From contig JALGQZ010000018.1 of the NCBI GenBank assembly GCA_023105745.1, forward strand, positions 13,128,773-13,192,772: 64,000 nucleotides of DNA, in the 5' to 3' direction. The notes beneath the pieces were generated by a model that saw only the letters and a list, made by a program, of their open reading frames with translations, ran no database searches and was not told the DNA's origin. A program made the position numbers and the translations under genes. This DNA is from Austropuccinia psidii. Taxonomy: Eukaryota; Basidiomycota; Pucciniomycetes; Pucciniales; Sphaerophragmiaceae. This document shows, piece after piece, positions 47,300-58,355 of the stretch (position 1 is the stretch's first letter; each line of letters starts with the position of its first letter).

Positions 47300-48000
47300 T
47301 TAGTGTTTTTTAAAAAAAAAATTGTACTAGTTCTTTTCAAATAAACTACTTTTGTACTAGTTTTTTTTTCAAAAAACTGTCTTTGCACCAGTTTTTTTTC
47401 AAAAAAATATTTTTGTACTAGTTTTTTGCACTTGTTTTTTTCAAAAACCATTGTATTGTTTTTTTAGAAAAGCTGCTTTTTTGATCAGTTTTTTCCAATT
47501 AACTGTTTGTTTACTAGGATTTTCAAAAAATTGTTTTTTTACTACCTTTTACTATTCTTCCAAGGGTCTTTTAAAAAAACTATTTTCAAATAGTTTTGCA
47601 AAAACAAATTTTAACTAATTTTTTCATAAATGACTTTTTTGAAAGAAGGTAGTTTTTTGGAAAAAGAACAATTTTTTCAATGTTACTCTTTTTTTTGTCA
47701 AAGAAACCAGCTAAATGTTTAAGATAAAAACACATTTTTGTAATTTTAAAAGCAAAATTGATTTTTCTAGGAAAGCTTTCCCAAGTAACGTTTTATTTTG
47801 AAAATGCTGTTTTTTTCCCAGAAATATAGATTTCTTTCCAAAGAAACTTTTTTCAACAAGAAAATATTTTTCTGTTCAAAGATGTTATTTCTTTTTGAAT
47901 AGAACTACATTTTTCAGAAAATCTATTCTTTTTGTCAAAAAAAACTGTGACCTCCCAAGAGACTTTTTGAAAGAGTCATTTTTTTGCAAAAGACCTACTT
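47300..48000. repeat. AT-rich degenerate minisatellite with TTTTTCAAAAA cores
   Basis: Units such as TTTTTGTACTAGTTTTTTTT and CAAAAAACTG repeat at roughly 35-40 bp at the left end and decay to the right. A minus-strand frame over it yields Lys/Phe-rich repeats and is not considered a gene. Confidence 0.6.
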
Positions 48001-49189
48001 TCTATCAAAACCTGTAATCTTATTAAAAATGAATCATTTTATTTAGAATTCCAACTTTGAAACAAGAAACTAATCTTTTTGCGAAAAAACCCATGGAATT
48101 CAACTTAAGAAAACAAGATTTTTCTACTAAGTAAAGTTTTCTTTCAGAAAACTCTGATTTTTGTAGAAAATAAAAAATATTTTTTTTATCAAAAATACTT
48201 TTGAAAAATGATTCCCATCATTACCCAAAGTGAAAGACCTTTCGTATCCAAAAATTAACTTCAGGAACCGTTTTTTGAGCTCAAAAAAATATGAAAATCC
48301 ATAAGGAATCCTAGACTATCACCGACTTTATAAAATTTGAAAATTATGATGGGATTATTCAACAATAAAATTTGTAGTTCTCATAGAAAAACTAAGTTTG
48401 AATTTCTTTGGATCACACCTAAATGAAAAAAAATACTATTTATCAATCTTTCATAAAGACATTAATTCACATGCATGGAGAACATTATATTTTGGATCAG
48501 AAAATTCCTAATTTATAACTTCTTTTATTTATACAATTCACAAAGAATCAGAAGAGTATTAAATTTATAGAATCTATTTAATTATTTCTTGCTTCAAACT
48601 ATTTGTGACATTCAAAGCTATGTTATTCTCCCAAATTCCTTGAGCATATCACTTAATTTACTTTCAGTGATCTTAATAAGTACTCTTCTCTTCTATAGAT
48701 TTAATTTTGGTTCTCTTAAGAGGTTGGGAATTTCTTTTTTTTTAGTTTCCTGGAAAAAATATAAATACTAACTTTGGTATATTTTAAGAACACAAAGGGG
48801 ATTAACATTTATTATCTAATGGATAATTTCTTCATTTATTTCAGATACTCTTGTAAATTATTCTCATTGAAAATAACTGACCATTCTGTAAATTAAATGA
48901 AGTGAAAGCCTACTTGTGGCACGTCTAAACCTCCAGAATAAAGGTAAGTGAAATTTGAATTTGTGGCAATTTTTAATATTGGATGCTTTTATTGTTATAA
49001 TCAAGTCCTTCTCTTGAGAGAAATTAAATCACTGTATTTTCACATAATAAGAATAAAAAAGGAATATTCAGGTGATATCAGGGTAAAAATAAAGTCACAT
49101 ATTAAGAACAAACAAAGTATGCCAAAGCTCTCTCCTTGTCATAATGTGTTACTAGCCAGCGAGTTACACCAAAAATGCCCTGTTGGGAT

Positions 49190-50668
49190 ATTGATCAGGT
49201 TATGACAGTCCTCACTGTACTGTGGCAAGTGAGTATGGACTTTTGTGACCTCAAAGAAAGCTGTAATGTTTTCAATGAGATAGTCCTCTACTGGTGTATC
49301 CTCAGAGACTGCAGAATCTAGGTCAGATTACTCTTTCCCTTCAATGCACTGAACTTCTTCAATGACTTGAACTTCATTTATTTTTGTCTTTTTGGTGCAA
49401 GTGTTGGCTAAATTTGAAGTGCTTCCACATTTATGACACTTCAAGACAGGTTTTTCAGGTCTTCTGTCCTCTCTGGAAATCTTTGGGACCATCTTGGACT
49501 GCATAGGGATTTTAGTCCAAGCTTTACCAATTTTTGTTCTAGTAATTATATCTTCCATTGCATTGATGTAGTCTTCTGTTGAACAGGGATCTAAACATCT
49601 GCACTTGATAGAATGTTCTAGTTCTCCTTCACATTTTCTTAATATTTTCATATTAATCATAGTGTCAGACATATCTGGGTGTAAAGCAGATAATCTGTCA
49701 TTTTTCTTGAAGAACAAAGTGAGTGGTTTATCTTTTTCTGAGTTAAAAATGGCACTTTCAAAAGCATTTTCCATTTTGAACCTCCAATAATTATTGGCCC
49801 ATTTGGTAATCATTTCAGATTTCCACCAAGACCAATCATTTTTTCCATGATCTTGTCTCATCTTGTAATACCATTTCTTTGCAGTTCTGGTAAACAGAGA
49901 GTGTAATTTGCCCACTATAATTTCATCAGGTATGTGAAAATCTTCTTGCAACATATCAATAGTTCTGATGAACTCAATATGGTTATATTCTCCTTCACAA
50001 GAGAATGTTGGCCATTCTTCCAATTTGTGAATATCGTTTGCAGAGATAACATTTTCTCCTAAGAATGGGGTCAAACTTCCTTTAACAGAAATTTTTTCTT
50101 CAGTCAAAGGTGTAGAATGTCTTGGCATATGTGGTTCATAATTTTTATGAATTTTTTCTACATTTGCAATGATTTCATTCTTTAACTTCTTCCTTTCACT
50201 GTCACTTTTTGCCAAATGTGTGGCAAACTGATTGGTATTTTCAGTTATTTCCAAGACATGGTCTTTCAGAATTCTAAGTTTATCATTAATGTTTAAAATG
50301 GAAAGATCTTCCATTTCATCATTTTGAGCTTGACATTTTCTCTAAATTCTGTCACATGTATTGGTAATTGAATCAAGTCTGACATTTGTTAATTGATACC
50401 ATTCATTATACTGTTTGTCATTTCTTTTCAATTCACTCATGTCCAATATGATTTTATTTAACTTTGCATCAAATTTGCCAAGTTCTACATCAATACTAGA
50501 TTTAACAAAGTGTATTTCATCTATTATTTGTGTGTAAAAGTCCTGTTCATCCTTTCCTGCTCTTTGGCTGTGAATTCCATAAGAGTTCTGGCCAAATTGA
50601 AGACACTTTCCACTGCTGAAGGCTCCAATTTGGGAATCCTGTACTCTTGTGGGTAAGGTCTGTGCCAA
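49190..50668 (-). pseudogene. gag: Gypsy A2 gag: coiled coil, capsid and zinc knuckle
   Basis: One frame covers VKSSIDVELGKFDAKLNK (coiled coil), a stop at 50342-50344 where Glu is expected, then MEDLSILNIND, capsid-like EEWPTFSCEGEYNHIEFIR and KMENAFESAIFNSEKDKP, and a zinc knuckle CHKCGSTSNLANTC near 49392-49436. The frame ends at 49328, but homology (SAVSEDTPVEDY, HTHLPQYSEDCHN) extends to 49190, where the hAT-like element begins. It is the particle protein of the element. Confidence 0.82.
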
Positions 50669-51307
50669 TTGGGTTTGCCTTTGCCCTTGCCTTGATGGTT
50701 CTTGGGCCCTTTCTGCTTCTTTTGAGGTCCTTTGGGCTTGTCCTTGGACACTTCTGGAGCTGGTTTGGAGCTGCTAGACGCCACTGGGCCCTCTGTCTCC
50801 AAAGCTGGAGTCATTTCCAGTTCCTTCTTCTGGTCTATGGATACAAGACTTTGGTTCTTCAACCAATTCTTTATCTTTTTGACCTCATCTTTGAAATACA
50901 ATGGGCTCCAACCTCCTAAGAGTTCTATGGTCTTCTCCTGACCCAGAAAACTCTTGATGTGTAAGTGGGAGTTCATGGCCCCTGCCAAAGTCTTGGGAAT
51001 ATTTCCCACTCCTCTTTTTTGGCTTCTCTGAACCAATTTTTGTATTGGCATTGATAAATTTCTATTGATTCCACTTGGAAGTGGTTCATCCCTTAAAATG
51101 TTATCATGAATCAGCTCAGATTCAGAATTCACATCAAAGTTTGTGGGTACAAACCTTGGGGAATTGGGGGGCAACTCTGGCATCCTCCAAATGTTTCTTT
51201 CTTGAGGCAGACTTGACACTGCTTAATTTGGTCTTGCCTCTTCCTTGTCCAAATCCATCTGGTTTGACTGAATAGTTGCTTCCATTTTTGGTATTCACCA
51301 TTTTCAT
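50524..51307 (-). pseudogene. Gypsy A2 gag N-terminus and overlapping second-frame ORF
   Basis: ATG codons at 51307 and 51301 begin MVNTKNGSNYSVKP in one frame. A shift near 51150 and the loss of one G in the run at 50986-50989 (compare GGGGG in A1) move the open frame to a 231-codon ORF, 51219-50524. Its last 200 residues start at an internal MNSHLHIK, are rich in Lys and Pro and end NRTFTHK. The alternative frame is also largely open here (GSGEDHRTLRRLEP, VQGQAQRTSKEAEG) and leads into the downstream gag. This is the same two-frame layout as in gypsy B. Confidence 0.6.
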
Positions 51308-51987
51308 GTCAATTTTAAGATAAAGAGTGAAAATATAAAGATAAAACACACCTTTTGGTGGTAATTTAGTCTTTTCAGAGTTGAATAAGGTGCCTCTTTT
51401 AGCAATTTTCACCTCAATACTGTCCTCAGATTCTGCTTCTGAAGATGCTGGACTGGTAATATATCTCTTACTGAGTCTGTTACCAGCTGCACAGTATTTG
51501 ATTAAAGACACTAGAAAAATTTAAAAAGAGAAAAAAAAATTGTTTTTTTTATATCTTTTAGAATACTTTTAAAGATTTTTTATAAGCTTTATTTTTTGAT
51601 ATGCAAAAAAAAAAAATTCTTCTTAAAGAAAAAAAAATTAAAATTTAAGATTTTTGAATCAAAATCAATTCAGAGTAACTCAAAGAATAATTTTATAAGT
51701 TTTTGGATGTGAAAAAGCCACATGTAAAAACAGTATAAAATTAAACCAAATTTGTCAATGAAAAAGATTTTAAGAAGATACCAAAAATAAAAATAATTTC
51801 AACTTTTAATTGAAATAAAAAAAATATTAAATTAATATATTTTAGAGCTTAAAAATATATTAATTTAGGGTTCAAGGTTCAAAAACCACTGCCAGGCCCC
51901 CAAATGTAAAATGTGGATAGTTATAACAGTTTTTAGAACACAAAAATGAAGTCTAGAATATGATTAAATCCAATTCTATGGTTAAAA
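51308..51987. other. AT-rich leader of gypsy A2
   Basis: It is low-complexity DNA between the primer-binding region and gag. A second primer-binding-like block (reverse complement TTTGGGGGCCTGGCAGTGG) lies at about 51885-51904. Confidence 0.55.
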
Positions 51988-52004
51988 TCGCGGCCAGGCC
52001 CCCA
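51988..52004 (-). promoter_or_regulatory. Primer-binding site of gypsy A2
   Basis: In element sense TGGGGGCCTGGCCGCGA begins 3 bp after the 5' LTR, at the same distance and with the same core as gypsy B. Confidence 0.55.
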
Positions 52005-52006
52005 AA

Positions 52007-53912
52007 TGTAAGATTTGTCTATGAAACTGTTGATACTATTACTATTAATCAACAGTACTATGACTGTTCTTATTAAATATAATAATAAAAATTATTATAA
52101 CCACAATTAAATAATTAAATAGTTATTTCTTTTATGTGTTATACACTACTAGTGATTATAACAGTAAGCAGTAATTTTCTACTAGAATCAATTACAAGAA
52201 GAATTTAATAATAAAGACTTCTTTATTATAAAAATGAAATTATTTTAATATATAATTATCTTTTACAAGAATAATTATAATTATGATTCTTGAAGAAAGC
52301 TATTACTAGAGAAAAACTTTAAGAATTAAGAAAAATTACTCACTAATACTCCAAAGAACTTATTGAAAGATAGAAGTAGAGGAATTTGACGTAGAATTGT
52401 GGATTTAGGGGATGAAAATGACTTATAGCTGTATTAAAACAATATATAGTTGATTTCTATGATTTCACGTTCTTCTGATTTATTCAGAAAGAATTAAAAC
52501 ACTTCAGAAAAGATTTAACTAATACTTACTTGTTGGTAATAAAGGTATAATTAATAATGTGATGATGATGTCAAAAAAACAGCAAGGGGAGGCCTCTTTT
52601 AAGTCTACGACAGCTCACAGAGGCTTTCAATGGAGCAAACTGAAAGACCAGTGAGTGATAAAACAATAAACCCTTTTGGATTATTGATTGCATCATCAGT
52701 TGTCACGTAAGATTATCATAATTGCTTAATTGAGGCTTTTACATGACCACCAACCCATTTATGGTTAAGAATAAAAGGAGTAACAACTGTAAATATTCTT
52801 TTTATTACAAAATAATCATTCATTTCCCAAATTTATCAATTTTATTGGAAATTCTATCACAGAATGTATTTTCTGTAAATTTTTAAAGATTCTGTGTTTC
52901 ACGTGGAATCCTCAAAAATGGACTGTAAGTAAAACTTTCAATTTTACATATAAAAGTAGAATTCTTTTTAGGTTTTTATATGAACTATATAGTTCTTAAT
53001 TGGTCCTGCAATTTTCAGAAGGATTCATTAAGAATTGTATTTTTAATGAATTTTTGAAGTTTTACCTCATTTCTATGTAGAATTGCAAATAGCAGTCTAT
53101 GGCTGGTTGCTATGAGGTAAATCAATGGATACTAGTACAAAAAGGGTTTTAATTAATATTTTGGTGTTTATCCATGGAAATTCATTAAGAATTGACATGG
53201 TTACAGGAGTCTAAGTTGCTCTTTACCTCCTTGGCACATCAAAATAGCAGGTTATTTGCTATTTTCTTATGATTTACTGAAGTTGTAACATGGTAACCAA
53301 GTTCCCAAAAGGTTTTAGTTTACTAATTGGGCCAAGATCAGCCATGGATCCAAGCTTTGGAGCTTTCCACGTCTCAGAGGCCTCAGAAGTTGGGTACCTT
53401 GGCTCTCTTTGATGTTTTTTGTCCCCCTTGCCTATTTTTTATGTAAAAATAGAATTTTAAGCTTAAAGTGAGATCTCCACTAAGGGTGTACCAAAAGTGC
53501 ATGTAAGAATACCATAATATTAAGTGCCACAAACATGAATAACACTATTCTTAGTGTATATGCAACATGGGATTTCTCTCATTCCCATTATTTTGGCATG
53601 AAATAGAGAAAAACAAAAAAATTCACAGATCTTTTATGTTGTATTGAAGTATTTTCCATATTACCACCTCAAAGAGTTAATTTGAGCTTATTCACTCTAT
53701 GGAGCTACCCTAGGTGAATTTTTGTGTAGAATCCAAATCTGGCCTTAAATCCATGGATTTACCTACTCAATAAAAAGTTATACAGCTTTTCTGAAATCAA
53801 GAATGATGAATTTTGAATATATGCATTACTCATGGGTTATGCATAGTTCAGAATTTATTTTTAAGATAATTGTGGCCTATTTGGGTATGTAAAATATACC
53901 TCAAGGCTCACA
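52007..53912 (-). repeat. 5' LTR of gypsy A2
   Basis: On the plus strand it runs TGTAAGATTTGTCTATG to AAGGCTCACA and pairs with 39075-40936. It carries a 23-bp insertion near 52258 and other small indels compared with its partner. Confidence 0.9.
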
Positions 53913-53917
53913 TTTCC
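53913..53917. repeat. Target-site duplication TTTCC, right of gypsy A2
   Basis: This is an identical copy of 39070-39074. MULE-3 sequence continues from here. Confidence 0.85.
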
Positions 53918-54328
53918 CACCAAAAAAAGTTTCCCAAAATTATGGACTTCTAGTTCTTCATTTTCAAGATTGAACCTTCTATTTTCATAAAAAAAATTAA
54001 TAAAATTCATAAGTGGGAAGATTTTAAATGAATTTTTTATTTTAAAAAAGAAAAAAAAATGGTCATTTTTGTCAAATTGTCTAAATGGGAGAAATTTGGC
54101 AAAATAAAAGAAAAACAAATGAATAAAATTTTAGTTATCATGAAATCCCATTATCAAAAAAAAATAATTAAAAAAATTCTTAAAATCAAACTTGAGGAAT
54201 ATTTTTTTAAGAAAATAGGTCAATTATGTGTTTTTACCATAAAACTACATTTTTGACTATAAATTGGTAAAAATGAATAATTTTATGGTAAAAAGAAAAT
54301 AATGGATTATGTTTGTTTACCAAAACCC

Positions 54329-55451
54329 TTTTGAAAAATTAAATTTTTCTCAAATTTATCAATTTATTAATTTTATTCAAAGGATTTTTGTTTTTAAAAT
54401 TAATTGAAGTTAAGAAATTGCTAATAACTTAATTATTGGTCCTAAGCTCTAAAATAAAAACAGAAATTTGATAGTTAAAAATCATAATTAATTTCAAGAA
54501 AATATAGAAAATAAACCTAGATAATTTTCTTATTGAAAAATTAAAACTTCATACACATTAACAAGTTCAGTTTTATTGGTAAAAGCTTTAATACATATGT
54601 AGGCTTAAATTTCAAAAAAAAAAAGTCCTTTTAAGATTCATTTTAGATAAAAACAATCTTTCATTCAAAAAGTTACAAAACATAATTGGTTTAATTTTTC
54701 AATAGATTTTCATTAGTATAAACTCAGTTTAAATTGATTCAAATTTTTTCAAATTAAGGATTAATAAATAATAAATTATTATATATATATATATTGATTA
54801 AAAATATAATACCAGATAAGTATAGCTCTAATTACAATTAAATATATACATAAATTAAAATTGAAATTTTAATAATTTTAATAAAAAAAAGACAAAAAAA
54901 ATAAAAAATTCTTTTTTTTTTTTATATATCTTTTTTTTAAAACTTTTTTATAGAAACTTTTTTTTTTAAAAAAAAAAAAAAAAAAAAAATTAATTGAAAA
55001 TTTTTTTTAAATTTTAATTATTTTATTTTATTTTATTTTATTTTATTTTTTTTCAAGATGAATAAAATTTTAATTAAATAATAATAATCAAAAAAAAAAA
55101 AAATTAAAATAAAATAAAATAAAATAAAATAAAATAAAGTAAAATAAAATAAAATAAAATAAAATAAAATAAAATAAAATAAAATAAAATAAAATAAAAT
55201 AAAATAAAATAAAATAAAATAAAATAAAATAAAATAAAATAAAATAAAATAAAATAAAATAAAATAAAATAAAATAAAATGAAATAAATAGAGAAATAAA
55301 AAAAATAAAAAAAATAAAAAAAAATTATAATAATAATAATAATAATAATTTAATATAAATTTAATAATCAAAATTTCAATTTGATTTAATTATTATTATT
55401 ATTATTATCTCAATTTTTTTTTCAAATTTTAAGTATTTATATATATATATA
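54329..55451. other. AT-rich spacer with simple repeats
   Basis: No gene is visible. It contains (TA)n, (AAT)n and long A and T runs as well as the pentanucleotide array listed separately. Confidence 0.65.
55021..55285. repeat. Facing pentanucleotide microsatellites (TTTTA)n and (AAAAT)n
   Basis: TTTTA is repeated about five times at 55021-55045 and AAAAT about 35 times at 55105-55280, with one AAAGT interruption. The minus-strand open frame across it encodes FYFIL repeats and is a by-product. Confidence 0.9.
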
Positions 55452-55749
55452 TTAGGGGGTGTCAAAGTTACCAAATCCCACACTCAAAATCCTGCTTTTT
55501 TTTGCCAAAATCCCACATTAATTTTTTGGGATTTCAGAAATCCCACACCTCAAGAAGTGTGGTATTTTAAGGTACCAAATCCCATGTATAAATACTAAGA
55601 TCCCACCTTTAGCTTCCCATAGAGGGACATTTTTATAACACACAACTCAGTAAGGGCATGTTAAATTGCATAAAATTTGAATATACTGGTCATTTATTAA
55701 GTTATTTGATTTCAAATTGCATTTTCTATACATCTTTTCTTCATTTACC

Positions 55750-56915
55750 ATGCCAAAGGCATCACAAATGCTACCTTTACTTCAGACGTTAAACTCACTG
55801 CAGTTCATCAATGCTCTCAGCTCTGACAGTGATAGATATCCATCACATTACATGTATACAATGAATGATTTACAAAAATTATCATCTGAAAAGTTTTGAC
55901 AGCTATGTAGGACCACACATGAATCATTTGAGAAATTGGTTGCACAAATTCAAGCTGATAAAACGTTTCAAAACTCATCACAAAACAAACAATGCAATCC
56001 TGCTATCCAATTGGCTGTGGCATTATCAAATGGCAATGGAGCCTCTTTGGGAAAGATTGGAATGTTATTTGGAATTAGCCATGTGGCTATTGTGTTGTGC
56101 ACTCAAAGGGTCATTCAGATATTAATTAAGTTGAAGCACAAAGTGATTGTGAGACCAACAATAGAACAACAAAGAGAGATGTCGCAAGTAATTCAAGCAG
56201 AAGGCTTCCCTTGGTGCATTGGGTTTATTGATGGGAGTCTCATACCATTATCACAACATCCTCCCAATGATGGTGAAGCCTATTTTGATTGCAAAAAGAA
56301 GTAAGCTCTTAAATCTTCATTCTTTATTTCAATTTTACTGATTTTTTACAAATAAGGTATTCTATTTCAATACAACTGGTTTTTGATATCAACAGACAGT
56401 TCACTGCACTACATGTTGGTTGTACTTGGTCGCTTCATTATTTGAATTTCTATCAACATATGAAAATAGCACAAACACCTCAAGAGCTTTATGAAAAGGA
56501 TCAGTACTTACTTTCTGATTCAGCATATGCAAGTTCTCCTTTGGTTGTTCCATCATATAACGGAGTTGTAGCACAGAATGAAGACAACCATTCTTTCAAT
56601 TACTGTCTAGCAAAATCAAGGGTCAGAATCGAGGATGCAATTGGAATTTTGAAGGGGTGGTGGTTTTCTCTAAGGGAAATGCGAAATCAAATGAGGGATA
56701 ATTGTGAAATTGAATATTCTGTTGGTTGGGTTGTGTCTTGCACAATTTTACATAATATGTTAGCACAAATTGGTGATGAATTATTTGATTTATATAAAGA
56801 TGATGATCCACCACATGCAGAAAATCTGGCCAACAATGACATTGGGGAAGATGTGGTAAATATGGGTGAAAAAATTAAACCAATTACTTTGGCATGGAGA
56901 AATAGTCAATTGTAA
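55750..56915 (+). pseudogene. Harbinger DDE transposase (2 exons, one nonsense codon)
   Basis: Exons 55750-56300 and 56357-56915 flank a 56-bp GT-AG intron and give 369 residues. A helix-turn-helix-like stretch ASLGKIGMLFGISHVAI lies near residues 95-115. The DDE_4-type triad is complete: Asp161 (GFIDGSLIP), Asp238 (LLSDSAYAS) and Glu276 (RVRIEDAIGILKGWW), with usual spacing. The usual HD after the first strand reads HY. The only break is TGA at 55897-55899 (codon 50), in a place where Arg CGA would fit by one C-to-T change. It would cut and integrate the element together with the Myb-like partner. Confidence 0.88.
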
Positions 56916-57002
56916 ATTTCATCAGGACCATTGATTTATGTACTTAATTTAATGGCATACAATGGAGTGGAGATTTTATTCATAATATAAAACTATTTAC
57001 AA

Positions 57003-58355
57003 TTAATATTTTTTAGTTCTTTTTTGATCCTGCATATTTCTTTCAAAGTACCCATTTACTTTTGAATTAATTTTGGTGGGTGTCATTTTCAATAATTTGT
57101 CACCTGCATTAAATAATTTATGGTTGATTTGAAAAGAACATCCAAAGTGAGTTATTTTGTCATGATTGATGATTTCTGGAGGAGGTTTTGTTGTATGATG
57201 AACCATTGTTGATGTCTTCCAAAGAATTTCCATGATGCCAGGTTTTTTTGAAAAATAAATCCCCATTTTCAATTTGGGGAAGTGCAAGCCATGTCCAGAG
57301 GGGGTGAAGACAGTTGGAAGGGGATGAAAATCTTTTTTTGATACAAAAGAAAATATACCATAAGTCCAGGCATTTAGACCATTTAAATCTTGGTGTGGCT
57401 TATTGAAAAATACATCTTGGGTGACAATGACATTGGTAAATGATTTGAATTCTTCCTTGGGATTGGCAGAAGTCCATTCAAGTTGACTGAAATTGGGTAA
57501 TTTGGCTGCTTCCATTAATGATTGATTTTCATTCACTGCTAATTTTGAAAAATGGGAGATTCTTTAGTAAACAAATTCATCATATTGATTAAGCTTGGTG
57601 CATTGATTATTATCTGTTTCAATTTGATGAGGAGTTAAACCTGGTTTTCTGGAGTAAACACCTAATTATTTTGTAATTAGTTATTAATTATTAAGATAAT
57701 AAGCAAAAAAATATCACACACCTGCAGATTTTTCAGAATCTGAACCAGAACAAAATCTAATAGCTTTCATAATTCCACCTTGGAGTTGTGTATTGGTTTT
57801 AGTTTCTTTTTGATTTTGAGATAAGGACATTAATATCATGATGAGTTTTTGGAGAAATTGAGAGTGTCCAGAAGAATTATGAAAAGGGGTTATTTCATTC
57901 ATGATGACAGGCAAAAAGGGCTTTGTTGTTTTATCAATGAGTATATAAGGATGGGGGAGAGTGTTCAGTGATGGAAGTTTTAACCATTAGGCATTGGAAG
58001 ATTTCTTTTCAATTGAAATGGTTGAAAAGTTTTTATATTCTTTGTTTGAATGGCCAAGGTGAGACATAACTTGTTTTAAATCATGGATGTGTTGTCTTTG
58101 GCTTTGGGTGAGCTTTCTTTTATGATTTGATTTGGTACTATTATCCTCATGATGTTCTATATTTGGTTTAGTCCTAACTATGACATCAAGAGAAGCAATA
58201 ATAGCTTCATAATCTTTCAAATCATTCTAATGATGTGCTGAGTCTGGTTTAGTCCTAACCATGACATCATCAAAATGATTTGAAGAATGAGAGATAGGAG
58301 GAGAATTTTTTATGAATTTTAAGGATGATGGAAGGGGGGTGAAATTGAATGACAT
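57003..58355 (-). pseudogene. Tet-like 2OG-Fe(II) oxygenase gene inside the Harbinger element (2 exons, three nonsense codons)
   Basis: Exon 1 is 58355-57722 and exon 2 57661-57003, joined over a 60-bp GT-AG intron, for 430 codons. Premature stops lie at 58227-58229, 57987-57989 and 57564-57566 and each is one C-to-T change from Gln. The C-terminal half matches the rust Tet-like oxygenase pattern: FFNKPHQD with iron ligands His301 and Asp303, HGLHFPKLKMGIYFS, GIMEILWKTSTMVHHTT with distal His366/367, and GCSFQINHKLFNAG. The N-terminal half has VIMNEITPF and GGIMKAIRF, also typical. The family relates to TET/JBP enzymes that oxidise modified bases; activity of the rust members is not established. 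It faces away from the transposase promoter and ends 88 bp after the transposase stop on the opposite strand. Confidence 0.82.

Larger units (their letters stand above)
44671..49182. mobile_element. Decayed hAT-like non-autonomous element nested in gypsy A2
   Basis: The left end CAGGGCAATTCTTATGTGACT and the reverse complement of the right end CAGGGCATTTTTGGTGTAACT agree at 15 of 21 positions, and CAGGG is typical of hAT ends. The flanks are TTGGACAC (44663-44670) and TTGGGATAT (49183-49191). The matching uninterrupted site in A1 reads CTGGATAT on this strand, so a mutated 8-bp target duplication fits. No transposase frame is visible. The interior is AT-rich with two minisatellites. Confidence 0.55.
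39075..53912 (-). mobile_element. Gypsy A2: Ty3/gypsy chromovirus nested in MULE-3, minus strand
   Basis: It has two direct repeats of about 1.9 kb, a primer-binding region next to the right LTR, gag, protease, RT-RNase H, integrase and chromodomain reading leftward, and a polypurine tract next to the left LTR. In element sense the LTR runs TGTGAG to CTTACA. The LTRs differ by indels and I estimate 92-95% identity, so it is older than gypsy B. A hAT-like element (44671-49182) interrupts the gag-protease junction. Confidence 0.92.
35279..54328 (+). mobile_element. MULE-3: Mutator-like element split by gypsy A2
   Basis: The left end AGGTATTGTTAAAAACATG and right end TTTACCAAAACCC are decayed forms of the MULE ends. 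The 5' part with the gene is 35279-39074. The 3' subterminal part resumes at 53918 (CACCAAAAAAAGTTTCCC, then TTCATAAGTGGGAAG) and runs to 54328. Joining the two parts at the duplication TTTCC recreates the MULE-2 sequence order. No target duplication of the MULE itself is recognisable. Confidence 0.87.

Noticed and set aside
46999..47451. 150-codon minus-strand frame in the hAT-like element
   Set aside because: Half of it is a translated minisatellite and the rest has no recognisable domain.
51868..51916. Possible tRNA gene or SINE near the primer-binding region
   Set aside because: Only the T-arm and acceptor-like end can be read; no D-arm, anticodon arm or A box is present, and the position fits a primer-binding site.
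55033..55371. 112-codon FYFIL-repeat frame
   Set aside because: It is the translated (AAAAT)n microsatellite.
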